Shown: in pieces, positions 1 to 5,798 of the stretch | Numbering within the stretch: the stretch's first letter is position 1 | Layout of the letters: the number at the start of each line of letters is the position of its first letter | Assembly: GCA_946615275.1 (NCBI GenBank) | Contig: CAMOHV010000093.1 | Coordinates: 1 to 5,902, forward strand | Origin: an uncultured Verrucomicrobiota bacterium | GTDB lineage: Bacteria > Verrucomicrobiota > Kiritimatiellia > RFP12 > UBA1067 | Direction: 5' to 3' | Length of the DNA stretch: 5,902 bases | Made by a program: the position numbers and the translations under genes | Notes under the pieces: generated by a model | Seen by the model: only the letters and a program-made list of their open reading frames with translations | Told to the model about the DNA's origin: nothing | The model's database searches: none

Positions 1-33
1 ACGTCCGCCTCCATATCCGCGATGGCTGCAATG

Positions 34-70
34 AAAATCCCGGCATGGCTGGGGGTTTTGTTGTTTTTTC
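34..70 (+). terminator. Intrinsic (Rho-independent) terminator of an upstream gene
   Basis: CCCGGC at 39-44 pairs with GCTGGG at 48-53 around a 3-base loop (one G-T wobble), and AAAA (34-37) can pair with TTTT (56-59) if G55 is bulged. A T-rich tail runs to about 69. This is the standard arrangement of a Rho-independent terminator reading rightwards. A TGA at 32-34 in the second forward frame sits directly before the stem and could be the stop of the upstream gene, but only ten codons of that frame are visible, so no product can be assigned. The structure was found by eye and no folding energy was calculated. Confidence 0.6.
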
Positions 71-89
71 ACCGCTCAGCCCGATTTTA

Positions 90-98
90 TGGTATACT
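90..98 (+). promoter_or_regulatory. Probable promoter of the rnr-kinase operon (extended -10)
   Basis: TGG followed by TATACT (93-98) matches an extended -10 element (TGn plus a TATAAT-like hexamer). There is no good -35 hexamer 16-18 bases upstream, which is normal for extended -10 promoters. Transcription would start near 105 and leave a leader of roughly 80 bases before the start codon at 188. A second TATAAA at 159-164 is a weaker alternative with no -35 partner. I saw no riboswitch-like structure in the leader. Confidence 0.5.
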
Positions 99-187
99 TT
101 ACGGCAAATGAAAAGCCCTTGTTCCGCATGTGAATGAGGATTCCCCTGAAACCCCCACTATAAAGCTCCCACACTCATAGGCAAGAA

Positions 188-2191
188 ATGAATAGGCGAA
201 AAGAAAAGATAAAGAAGGAAAAGGCGCCGAAGAACATGGACGGCGCTCTGACTGCGCGCCTCAACATCGCGCGCAACGGCACGGGCTTCGTGCTGGATCC
301 CGAGACCGACGAGGCGATATGGATAGACGAGCGCGACCTCGGTACGGCGCTTCCGGGCGACATCGTCGTGGTGCGGCGCATCTCCGCCGGCGGACGCTCC
401 AAGTTCCGCCGCGAGCATGAGCGCAAGTCCGGCCCGGAGGGGCGGATTGTTTCAATAGAGTCGCGCGCGCGCCGCACGATCGTCGGAACCGTGGAGGACA
501 TCGGCCATTTCGTGCGCGTGCAGCCTCTCAGCCCGTCCTTCCGCCAGGCGTTCATCGTGCCCGACGCCAGGGGCGCGCGCGTCGGCGACCGCGTGGTGAT
601 GGAGTTCACGCGCTGGGACGATCCGCGCCTCGCCCCAGAGGGCGAGATAACGGAGGTGATCGGCCCCAAGGACAACCCGTCGCTAGACACGATCGCCATA
701 ATGAAGCAGTACGAGCTGCCCGAGGAGTTCCCGGAGAATGTCCTGACGGAGGCGGAGCTCGTGGCGGACCTCAAGGAGGGGCCGCGCGTGGACCTCCGCA
801 AGAAATTCATCTTCACATGCGACCCTGCGACGGCGCGCGACTTCGACGACGCGCTCTCCCTCGAGCGCGACAAGGACGGCAACCGCGTCCTGGGCGTGCA
901 CATCGCGGACGTCTCGCACTACGTCCGCCCCGGCACGGCGCTCGACCGCGAGGCGTACGCGCGCTCCACGAGCGTGTATCTCGTTGGCAAGGTGGTGCCC
1001 ATGCTGCCGGAGCAGCTTTCGAACGGCGTGTGCTCGCTCGTGCCGCATCAGGACCGCCTTGCGTTCAGCGCGTTCCTCACGTTCGACCAGTCCGGCCGCT
1101 GCATCGCGCGGAGGTTCGCGAAGTCGGTGATACGCTCCAAGGCGCGCTTCACGTACGAGGAGGTGATGGACGTCCTCAAGGGCGGCACTGCCGGCCCGCG
1201 CCTCAAGCCCGCCGCACGCGCGACGATCCGCGAGATAGGCGAGCTCGCGCAGCAGCTCCGCCGCCGCCGATTCGCAGACGGCGCGCTTGACATGGAGGTG
1301 CCCGAGGCCGAGATCGTCCTGGACGACTCCGGCATGATGACCGGCGTGGTGGTGCGCCCATACGACGAGTCCCACCAGCTGGTGGAGGAGTGCATGGTGG
1401 CGGCGAACGAGGCGGTGGCAACGGAGCTCTGGACGCGCGGCGTGAAGATTCTCGCCCGCCTCCACGAGCCGCCGGACCCGGAGAAGCTCGAGGAGCTGCG
1501 CGCGAACCTCGCGAAGCTGGGGCTTTCCGGCGGCGACTTCTCTCGCCCCAAGAACCTCTCCAGGTTCCTCGCGAAGCTCAAGGGCTCGCCGCTGGAGGGC
1601 GTGGTGTCCGTGATGGTGCTGCGCAGCATGAAGCGCGCCCTCTATTCCGCGAAGTCCATCGGGCACTACGGCCTCGCGAAGAACTACTACGCGCATTTCA
1701 CAAGCCCCATAAGGCGCTATCCGGACCTCGTTTTGCACCGTCAGCTCGCGTCGTATCTCGCCGGGAAGGGCGGCAGGCTGGACATGGGGTGGCTCACGCG
1801 CGCGGCGCTGCACTGCTCCGAGCGCGAGCAGATCGCCGACGACGCGGAGCGCTCGCTCGTCGAGATCAAGAAGTTCCGCTATCTGGAGGAGCAGGCGAAG
1901 GGCGGGCGCGTGTTCGACGCCGTGGTCGTGCGCTGCGCACGCAACGGCTGCTTCGTGGAGCTGCCCGAGCTCGCGGCGGGCGGGCTCGTCCACATCTCCA
2001 AGCTCTCGAACGACTACGTGCGGTTCGATGCCTTCCGCGAGCGCCTCGAGGCGGGCGGCAGGACGTGGAGCGTGGGCGACCGTCTCAGGGTGCGCGTCGA
2101 GCGCGTTGATTTCAACGCCCGCCTCGCCGACTTCATCCCGGCAGAGTCGGTCCAGGGCACACGCGGGGCTCGCCCCCGCAGGCGGAAATGA
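188..2191 (+). CDS. rnr: Ribonuclease R (RNB/RNase II family 3'-5' exoribonuclease)
   Basis: Cytoplasmic, Mg-dependent exoribonuclease that degrades RNA processively from the 3' end, including structured RNA; the family acts in rRNA and mRNA decay and quality control. The 667-residue protein has a basic N-terminus, cold-shock-type OB domains (about 18-65 and 85-160), the RNB catalytic domain (about 200-525) and a C-terminal S1 domain (about 574-650) with a short basic tail. The catalytic aspartate cluster is intact in CDPATARDFDDALS (D212, D218, D220, D221), followed by HIADVSHYV (238-246), MLPEQLSNGVCSL (272-284) and TSPIRRYPDL (505-514). It is shorter than E. coli RNase R (813 residues): the N-terminal helix-turn-helix region and the long basic tail are missing, so RNase II is a possible alternative name. 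ATG 188 has only a weak AGG upstream; ATG 236 is a less likely start because it would remove the basic leader. The stop overlaps the kinase start. Confidence 0.95.
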   Translation: MNRRKEKIKKEKAPKNMDGALTARLNIARNGTGFVLDPETDEAIWIDERDLGTALPGDIVVVRRISAGGRSKFRREHERKSGPEGRIVSIESRARRTIVGTVEDIGHFVRVQPLSPSFRQAFIVPDARGARVGDRVVMEFTRWDDPRLAPEGEITEVIGPKDNPSLDTIAIMKQYELPEEFPENVLTEAELVADLKEGPRVDLRKKFIFTCDPATARDFDDALSLERDKDGNRVLGVHIADVSHYVRPGTALDREAYARSTSVYLVGKVVPMLPEQLSNGVCSLVPHQDRLAFSAFLTFDQSGRCIARRFAKSVIRSKARFTYEEVMDVLKGGTAGPRLKPAARATIREIGELAQQLRRRRFADGALDMEVPEAEIVLDDSGMMTGVVVRPYDESHQLVEECMVAANEAVATELWTRGVKILARLHEPPDPEKLEELRANLAKLGLSGGDFSRPKNLSRFLAKLKGSPLEGVVSVMVLRSMKRALYSAKSIGHYGLAKNYYAHFTSPIRRYPDLVLHRQLASYLAGKGGRLDMGWLTRAALHCSEREQIADDAERSLVEIKKFRYLEEQAKGGRVFDAVVVRCARNGCFVELPELAAGGLVHISKLSNDYVRFDAFRERLEAGGRTWSVGDRLRVRVERVDFNARLADFIPAESVQGTRGARPRRRK

Positions 2192-3168
2192 ACATTGGCG
2201 AATCCATCGGCGGCTATCGCGTCCTGCGCCTTCTGGGCGAAGGCGGCATGAGCAGCGTGTACGAAGTGGAGCACGCGAGGCTCGGAACGCATTTCGCGCT
2301 CAAGGTGTTCTCCCGCGCGGAGAAGGGCGACGCCCAATTCCTTCGCGAACGCTTCATCGCGGAAGGCCGCCTCCTCGCGCGCCTCAACTCCCCGCGCCTT
2401 GTGCGGGTGCACGATCTCCTCGAGACGCCCGACGGCGATCCGTGCTTCGTGATGGATCTTGTGCTTGACGCCGGCGGCGGGCCGAGGTCGCTGGAGGATG
2501 TGCGCCGGGCGGGGGCGGTCTCCGAGGACGATGTGCTGCGCTGGTACTGCGACGTGGCGGAGGCGCTGCGCGTGGTCCATGCCGCAGGCGTCGTCCACCG
2601 CGACGTGAAGCTCGCGAACATCCTTGTCGGGCCCGACGGGCATGCCGTACTCGCCGACTTCGGCGTCTCCCGCTATCTCGACGGCCCCCTCAAGCGCGAG
2701 CTAGCCGTGGAGACGACCTTTGCCGCCGACGCCACGACGAACTCGCGCCCAGTCCTCGGAACTGCGAACTATCTGCCCCCTGAGCTCCGCAAGGGCCTCC
2801 CCGCTGTCCCGGCATCCGACTGCTACGCCCTCGGCGTCGCGCTCTTCCGCCTCCTCACCAGCGTGTGGTACGAGCCCGGCTCGAACGTCCTGGACCTTCT
2901 AGCGCCGTTCTCGCCGGTGTGGCGCAGGATATTCCCGGCGCTTCTCGCCGAGAACCCGGAGGATCGCTCGATGCCCCCTGTGGATCCGCCCCGCCGCCGG
3001 AGAAGGTGGATGTGGGCGGCGGCGCTTGTGGCCGTCTTTGCGCTCGCCGCCGGTGTGGCGCTGTTCTTCTGCCTGGGCCGCGCGGACGGGGAGGGCGGCG
3101 CCGGCAAGCAGGCGCCGGTGGAATTCGACGAGCTTTTCGGGGTGTCGGAGAAACTCCTAGGACAATAG
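2188..3168 (+). CDS. Membrane-anchored serine/threonine protein kinase (Hanks/PknB type)
   Basis: Transfers phosphate from ATP to Ser/Thr of target proteins. The kinase domain (about 10-262) has all key elements: glycine loop GEGGMSSVY (17-25), lysine K39 in FALKVF, helix-C glutamate E59, catalytic loop HRDVKLAN (D139, N144), DFG (157-159), a rather long activation segment ending in GTANYLPPE (191-199), and D211 and R260 of the C-lobe. A basic stretch (PRRRRR, 268-273) precedes one hydrophobic helix (about 274-296), leaving a roughly 30-residue tail outside the cytoplasm. That tail has no sensor domain such as PASTA, so the signal sensed is unknown. The start overlaps the rnr stop (ATGA), suggesting translational coupling; upstream GGCGGA is a weak ribosome site. 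The last 12 codons (3130-3168), including the TAG, lie in sequence shared with the repeat copy after the ATPase relic, so the native C-terminus may have been replaced. Confidence 0.93.
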   Translation: MNIGESIGGYRVLRLLGEGGMSSVYEVEHARLGTHFALKVFSRAEKGDAQFLRERFIAEGRLLARLNSPRLVRVHDLLETPDGDPCFVMDLVLDAGGGPRSLEDVRRAGAVSEDDVLRWYCDVAEALRVVHAAGVVHRDVKLANILVGPDGHAVLADFGVSRYLDGPLKRELAVETTFAADATTNSRPVLGTANYLPPELRKGLPAVPASDCYALGVALFRLLTSVWYEPGSNVLDLLAPFSPVWRRIFPALLAENPEDRSMPPVDPPRRRRRWMWAAALVAVFALAAGVALFFCLGRADGEGGAGKQAPVEFDELFGVSEKLLGQ

Positions 3169-3273
3169 GAGAAGAGGACGAGTAGGATAGGACGAGTAGG
3201 AGGATAGGACAAGAGGAACATGAGGCCATCCTATTGTCTTATTCCTATTGTCCTCTCCTCCTACTCGTCCTAG
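3157..3273. repeat. AGGA-rich imperfect palindromic repeat, copy 1 (complete core)
   Basis: A 117-bp core starts and ends with CTAG. The left half is almost all purine and contains nine AGGA motifs; the right half is pyrimidine-rich. A 24-base arm (3188-3211) pairs with 3249-3272 except for one mismatch (T3205 opposite C3255). AGGACGAGTAGGA occurs twice in tandem (3175-3187 and 3189-3201). TCCTATTGTC also occurs twice (3229-3238 and 3243-3252), and both can pair with GACAATAGGA at 3161-3170. Over the 104 bases comparable with copy 2 there is one difference. A less conserved 27-base flank (3130-3156) is also shared. There is no T-run, so a simple intrinsic terminator is unlikely. I cannot assign it to a named family. 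Confidence 0.9.
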
Positions 3274-3333
3274 AATCGCCCTTTATCCCGCCCCCTTGGA
3301 ATTTTCCACTGTCCCATTTGTTCCCTTGCGGCG

Positions 3334-3339
3334 TATAAT
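3334..3339 (+). promoter_or_regulatory. Probable promoter -10 (TATAAT) of the SUMF1-domain gene
   Basis: A consensus TATAAT lies in a short AT-rich patch (3334-3348) within the interval between repeat copy 1 and the next gene. No convincing -35 was found at 16-18 bases; the hexamer at 3310-3315 (CTGTCC) is poor. Transcription would start near 3346, giving a leader of about 55 bases. It implies that this gene is transcribed independently of the kinase operon. The rest of 3274-3353 holds no gene that I can support. Confidence 0.5.
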
Positions 3340-3401
3340 ATAGTATAGAGTAGGTGTGTTCAGCACCCGCGAAACGAAAGAGAATGAAAAGGAAAAAGAA
3401 A

Positions 3402-5156
3402 ATGAGACGTATAGTCGTGTTCTGCTCGATGGCCTGCGCGGCGCTTTGCGCCGTGGCGATGCCCACGAAGAAGGAGGTCGCCGCCGCGCGCGACGTGGTG
3501 GCCGAGCTGATGTCGGACGTCGTGGCCGACCAGAAGGCCGGGAAGCTCACGGCCGCCCAGGTGGCCGAGAAGGCGCTCGAGCTCGCCGGGCGCGCCGAGA
3601 CGGAGGCCGCCAAGCTGCTCCTCATCCAGGGCGCGGTGATGGGCTTCGCGCGCGGCGGCGAGCCGGCCCGCGCCGCGGAGGCCATGCAGCGCATGAAAAG
3701 GGAGATCAAGGACATCACGCCCGAATACGAGGCGGACGTCCTCTCCCGCGCCGTGAAGACGGTGCCCGCGAAGAGCGGACGCCTCCTCTACGCCATGCTG
3801 GACGACACGAAGCGCCTCGTGAGGTACCGCAGGGACATCCCCGTCCTTGAGAAGAAGCTCGCGAAGATGGACACCCCCGAGATCCGCGCCCAGCTCGCCG
3901 AGCGCCTCGCCGCCACGGGCGACTGGAAACGCGCCCTGGAGCTCTTCGCGAAGATGGACGGCGACGTGGCGCGCGCCGCGAAGTTCGAGCGCGGCGAGCT
4001 CCCCGCCATGACGGCATCCGAGGTGGCCGACATCTGGTGGGCGCAGAAGGGCATGAAGGACTCCGACGGCTTCACCGTGTTCCAGCGCCACGCCGGCGAA
4101 TGGTACAAGAAGGCGCTCGCCGACGGCTCGTTGAAAGGCCTCAAGCGCGACCTCGCGCTGAAGCGGCTCGACGGAATGGGTGAAGGAATTGAGAATGGTG
4201 GGGGCGATGCGGGAGGGCCGCGCCCCGTCGCGGCCAATGAAGGTGCGCAGGGTCGGGCGCGGACGCAGGCAGCGCCGCAGTCCGGCGAACGCCCGAAGCC
4301 TATGGCCTTTGACCTCGGCGGCGGAGTGAAGGTGGAAATGATGGGCTGTCCGGCGGGTACATTCATGATGGGGCATCACGCGCCTCACAAGGTGACAATC
4401 AGTCGTTCGTTTTGGGTGGGCAAGTATCCGATCACCCGTGAACAGTGGAATAAATTGATGCCAGAAATCCCGATTAATCAGACAGAAATGGCACTTGGTG
4501 GTTTGAAAGGCGCTGCGGGTAATATCTCCAGGCGTGCGGCAGATAAATTTTGCCAAATGCTCACGGAGCAATTCAAGAGGCAACTGCCAGCGGGTTTTGT
4601 GTTCCGCTTGCCCACCTTTGCTGAAAGCGAATATTTCTGGCGTGCCAACTCTACCGATCCAAATGATCCCTATACGAAGCCATGGCACTTGAGTGAAGAT
4701 GAAAAGCGCCAGATAGGCGTCGGTAACGAGGGGAAACGAGATATCCTTCGGCGAAAGAGCGTGCCAATTGATGAAGCATTGTTGAATCATTCAGGAAACA
4801 ACCCGTCTGTGGAAGTTGGGATGCGGAGACCTAATGCATGGGGGATTTACGACCTTACGGGAAATGTGGGGGAATGGCTTCTTGATGTCTTTCCGGCAAG
4901 TGTCAGCGCAGATGCACAATGGGGCGTCAAACCAATCAGTGGAATGGAATGGAAACAGAATGTTGATCCATTGTTCTGGATTGATGCTGATTTCCAAGTG
5001 ACTTCACTGTTTCGCGCATCGGGGTCGAATCAGGGGGGGGGATTTGGTTGGGCGGAAAGGGTGCTTTACGCAAAGCCTGGAGCTCATTGGAGGAGTTCCG
5101 GTTTCCGCATCGTCCTTGGCCCCGATCTGATCGCTGAGCAGGCGAAGAAGCGGTAG
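3402..5156 (+). CDS. Secreted protein: helical N-terminal region plus SUMF1/FGE-sulfatase-type C-terminal domain
   Basis: Numbered from ATG 3402 (584 residues). A Sec signal peptide is clear: MRR, a hydrophobic run to A19, and a likely cut at AVA|MP. Residues 20-258 are charged, Ala-rich and helical. A Gly/Pro/Ala linker (about 259-299) joins them to a SUMF1-type domain (300-576), recognised by FDLGGGVKVEMMGCPAGTFMMG, the segment around FWVGKYPITREQW, NAWGIYDLTGNVGEW (478-492) and GFRIVLGPDL (567-576). In true formylglycine-generating enzymes this domain oxidises a sulfatase cysteine using a C-terminal cysteine pair. That pair is absent (only C316 and C384 lie in the mature protein), so sulfatase activation is unlikely and a binding role is more plausible. 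Start choice: AAGGA eight bases before ATG 3402 is the best ribosome site; ATG 3384 and GTG 3354 are in frame upstream. The C-terminal half is far more AT-rich than the N-terminal half and contains a nine-G run at 5033-5041. Confidence 0.85.
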   Translation: MRRIVVFCSMACAALCAVAMPTKKEVAAARDVVAELMSDVVADQKAGKLTAAQVAEKALELAGRAETEAAKLLLIQGAVMGFARGGEPARAAEAMQRMKREIKDITPEYEADVLSRAVKTVPAKSGRLLYAMLDDTKRLVRYRRDIPVLEKKLAKMDTPEIRAQLAERLAATGDWKRALELFAKMDGDVARAAKFERGELPAMTASEVADIWWAQKGMKDSDGFTVFQRHAGEWYKKALADGSLKGLKRDLALKRLDGMGEGIENGGGDAGGPRPVAANEGAQGRARTQAAPQSGERPKPMAFDLGGGVKVEMMGCPAGTFMMGHHAPHKVTISRSFWVGKYPITREQWNKLMPEIPINQTEMALGGLKGAAGNISRRAADKFCQMLTEQFKRQLPAGFVFRLPTFAESEYFWRANSTDPNDPYTKPWHLSEDEKRQIGVGNEGKRDILRRKSVPIDEALLNHSGNNPSVEVGMRRPNAWGIYDLTGNVGEWLLDVFPASVSADAQWGVKPISGMEWKQNVDPLFWIDADFQVTSLFRASGSNQGGGFGWAERVLYAKPGAHWRSSGFRIVLGPDLIAEQAKKR

Positions 5157-5164
5157 GTTCGAAT

Positions 5165-5241
5165 TCATGTTTTTTCTGCGGCACATGGCAAGATAAAACA
5201 TGATTTCGCCATGATAAATGTTTGTACTTGTGTTTTATCAT
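5165..5241. repeat. Cluster of overlapping inverted repeats between the SUMF1-protein gene and the ATPase relic
   Basis: Four perfect inverted repeats share bases or interleave. TCATGTTTT (5165-5173) pairs with AAAACATGA (5195-5203), CATGGC (5184-5189) with GCCATG (5208-5213), GATAAAACA (5192-5200) with TGTTTTATC (5231-5239), and ATGATAAA (5211-5218) with TTTATCAT (5234-5241). They cannot all form together. They begin nine bases after the SUMF1-protein stop and reach into the -35 region of the next promoter. They could be a weak terminator, an operator, or chance in AT-rich DNA. Confidence 0.45.
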
Positions 5242-5257
5242 CCGCATGTGCTATAAT
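5228..5257 (+). promoter_or_regulatory. Promoter of the ATP-binding protein relic
   Basis: TTGTGT (5228-5233) and TATAAT (5252-5257) are separated by 18 bases, and TGC directly before the -10 makes it an extended -10 element. A strong ribosome site, GGAGGGG (5275-5281), follows shortly before ATG 5285. The signals look intact although the gene they drive is broken. Inverted-repeat arms overlap the -35, so repression by a bound protein is possible but unproven. Confidence 0.65.
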
Positions 5258-5284
5258 ATTCCCGCCTTGAAAATGGAGGGGAAT

Positions 5285-5771
5285 ATGATTGGCAGGCAAG
5301 AAGAGCAACAGGAGCTGAATCGGCTTTACAATTCAAAGGAATCAGAATTTCTGGCAGTCAACTGCGTTGTCTCATTCCAGAGCGGTCTGGAGGGGGATAT
5401 CCTTTGAACGTCTTTGCCTACAGCATGTCCGACAGATTCGCATGGCTCTTGGGGTGTCGGGAGTGCACGTGGAGTCGTATGCATGGAGCCATGCTCCGGA
5501 TGAGAACTGTCCTGTCGGCGCACAGATAGATTTGCTTCTCGATCGTTCCGATGGCGTGATCAACGTTTGCGAGATGAAGTATGTGCCAGAGAAATTTCTT
5601 ATTGACGCGAAGACGGAAGAGGACATCATGCGGAAGTTGTCGGTGTTTTCCTCCGTTACACATACGCATAAGGCCGTGCATCTTACGATGGTGACACCGT
5701 TCGGAATCCTCCGCAATGCCCATTCCGGGCGTGTACAGTCGGAGATCGTCCTAGATGATCTGTTTTCATGA
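5285..5771 (+). pseudogene. Broken ATP-binding protein gene (AAA/ATPase_2 with C-terminal DUF234-type domain), internal deletion
   Basis: The intact family is an AAA-type ATPase, usually about 450-500 residues, with a C-terminal PD-(D/E)XK-nuclease-like domain; its cellular role is poorly defined. Here the first 25 codons from ATG 5285 (MIGRQEEQQELNRLYNSKES then EFLAV) match the family start, which normally leads straight into the Walker A segment (GRRRVGKT-like). Instead the frame runs 15 more codons to a TGA at 5405-5407. The C-terminal part is in another frame, readable from about 5346 (FWQSTALSHSRAVWRG) to TGA 5769-5771. It keeps FERLCLQHVRQI, GAQIDLLLDR (from 5517) and CEMKY (from 5568), with the D...ExK pattern, and ends in VLDDLFS. 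Roughly 300 residues, including the whole ATP site and sensor region, are missing. A TTG at 5367 could start a short C-terminal protein, but it has no ribosome site. Confidence 0.82.
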
Positions 5772-5798
5772 GAGGGTTTCGGCGTGTTGGAGAAGTTC

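Noticed and set aside
1..34. Possible 3' end of an upstream plus-strand gene (stop TGA at 32-34) or a minus-strand gene starting at 14 or 46
   Set aside because: Too few codons to judge. The terminator favours an upstream plus-strand gene, but the reading frame and product cannot be established; the minus starts have no ribosome site.
683..1993. Minus-strand open frame of 436 codons opposite rnr
   Set aside because: Composition is typical of a GC-rich antisense shadow, and the plus strand carries a complete RNase R with intact catalytic residues.
2823..3229. Minus-strand frames starting inside repeat copy 1 (MFLLSYPPTR... and MASCSSCPIL...), with equivalents at copy 2
   Set aside because: Their similarity comes only from the shared repeat. 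They run into antisense of unrelated genes and have no ribosome site, so they are not supported as genes.
3157..3273. Repeat as a Rho-independent terminator or CRISPR unit
   Set aside because: There is no T-tract after the stem, and the two copies are 2.6 kb apart without regular spacers.
3360..4790. Long minus-strand open frame of 476 codons opposite the SUMF1-protein gene
   Set aside because: It is His/Leu/Arg-rich in the way antisense frames of GC-rich genes are, has no recognisable domain, and lies fully under a convincing plus-strand gene.
4980..5132. SUMF1-domain C-terminus as the variable region of a diversity-generating retroelement
   Set aside because: SUMF1-type domains are common DGR targets, but this region lacks the run of AAC/AAT-type codons, and no template repeat or reverse transcriptase is present in the window.
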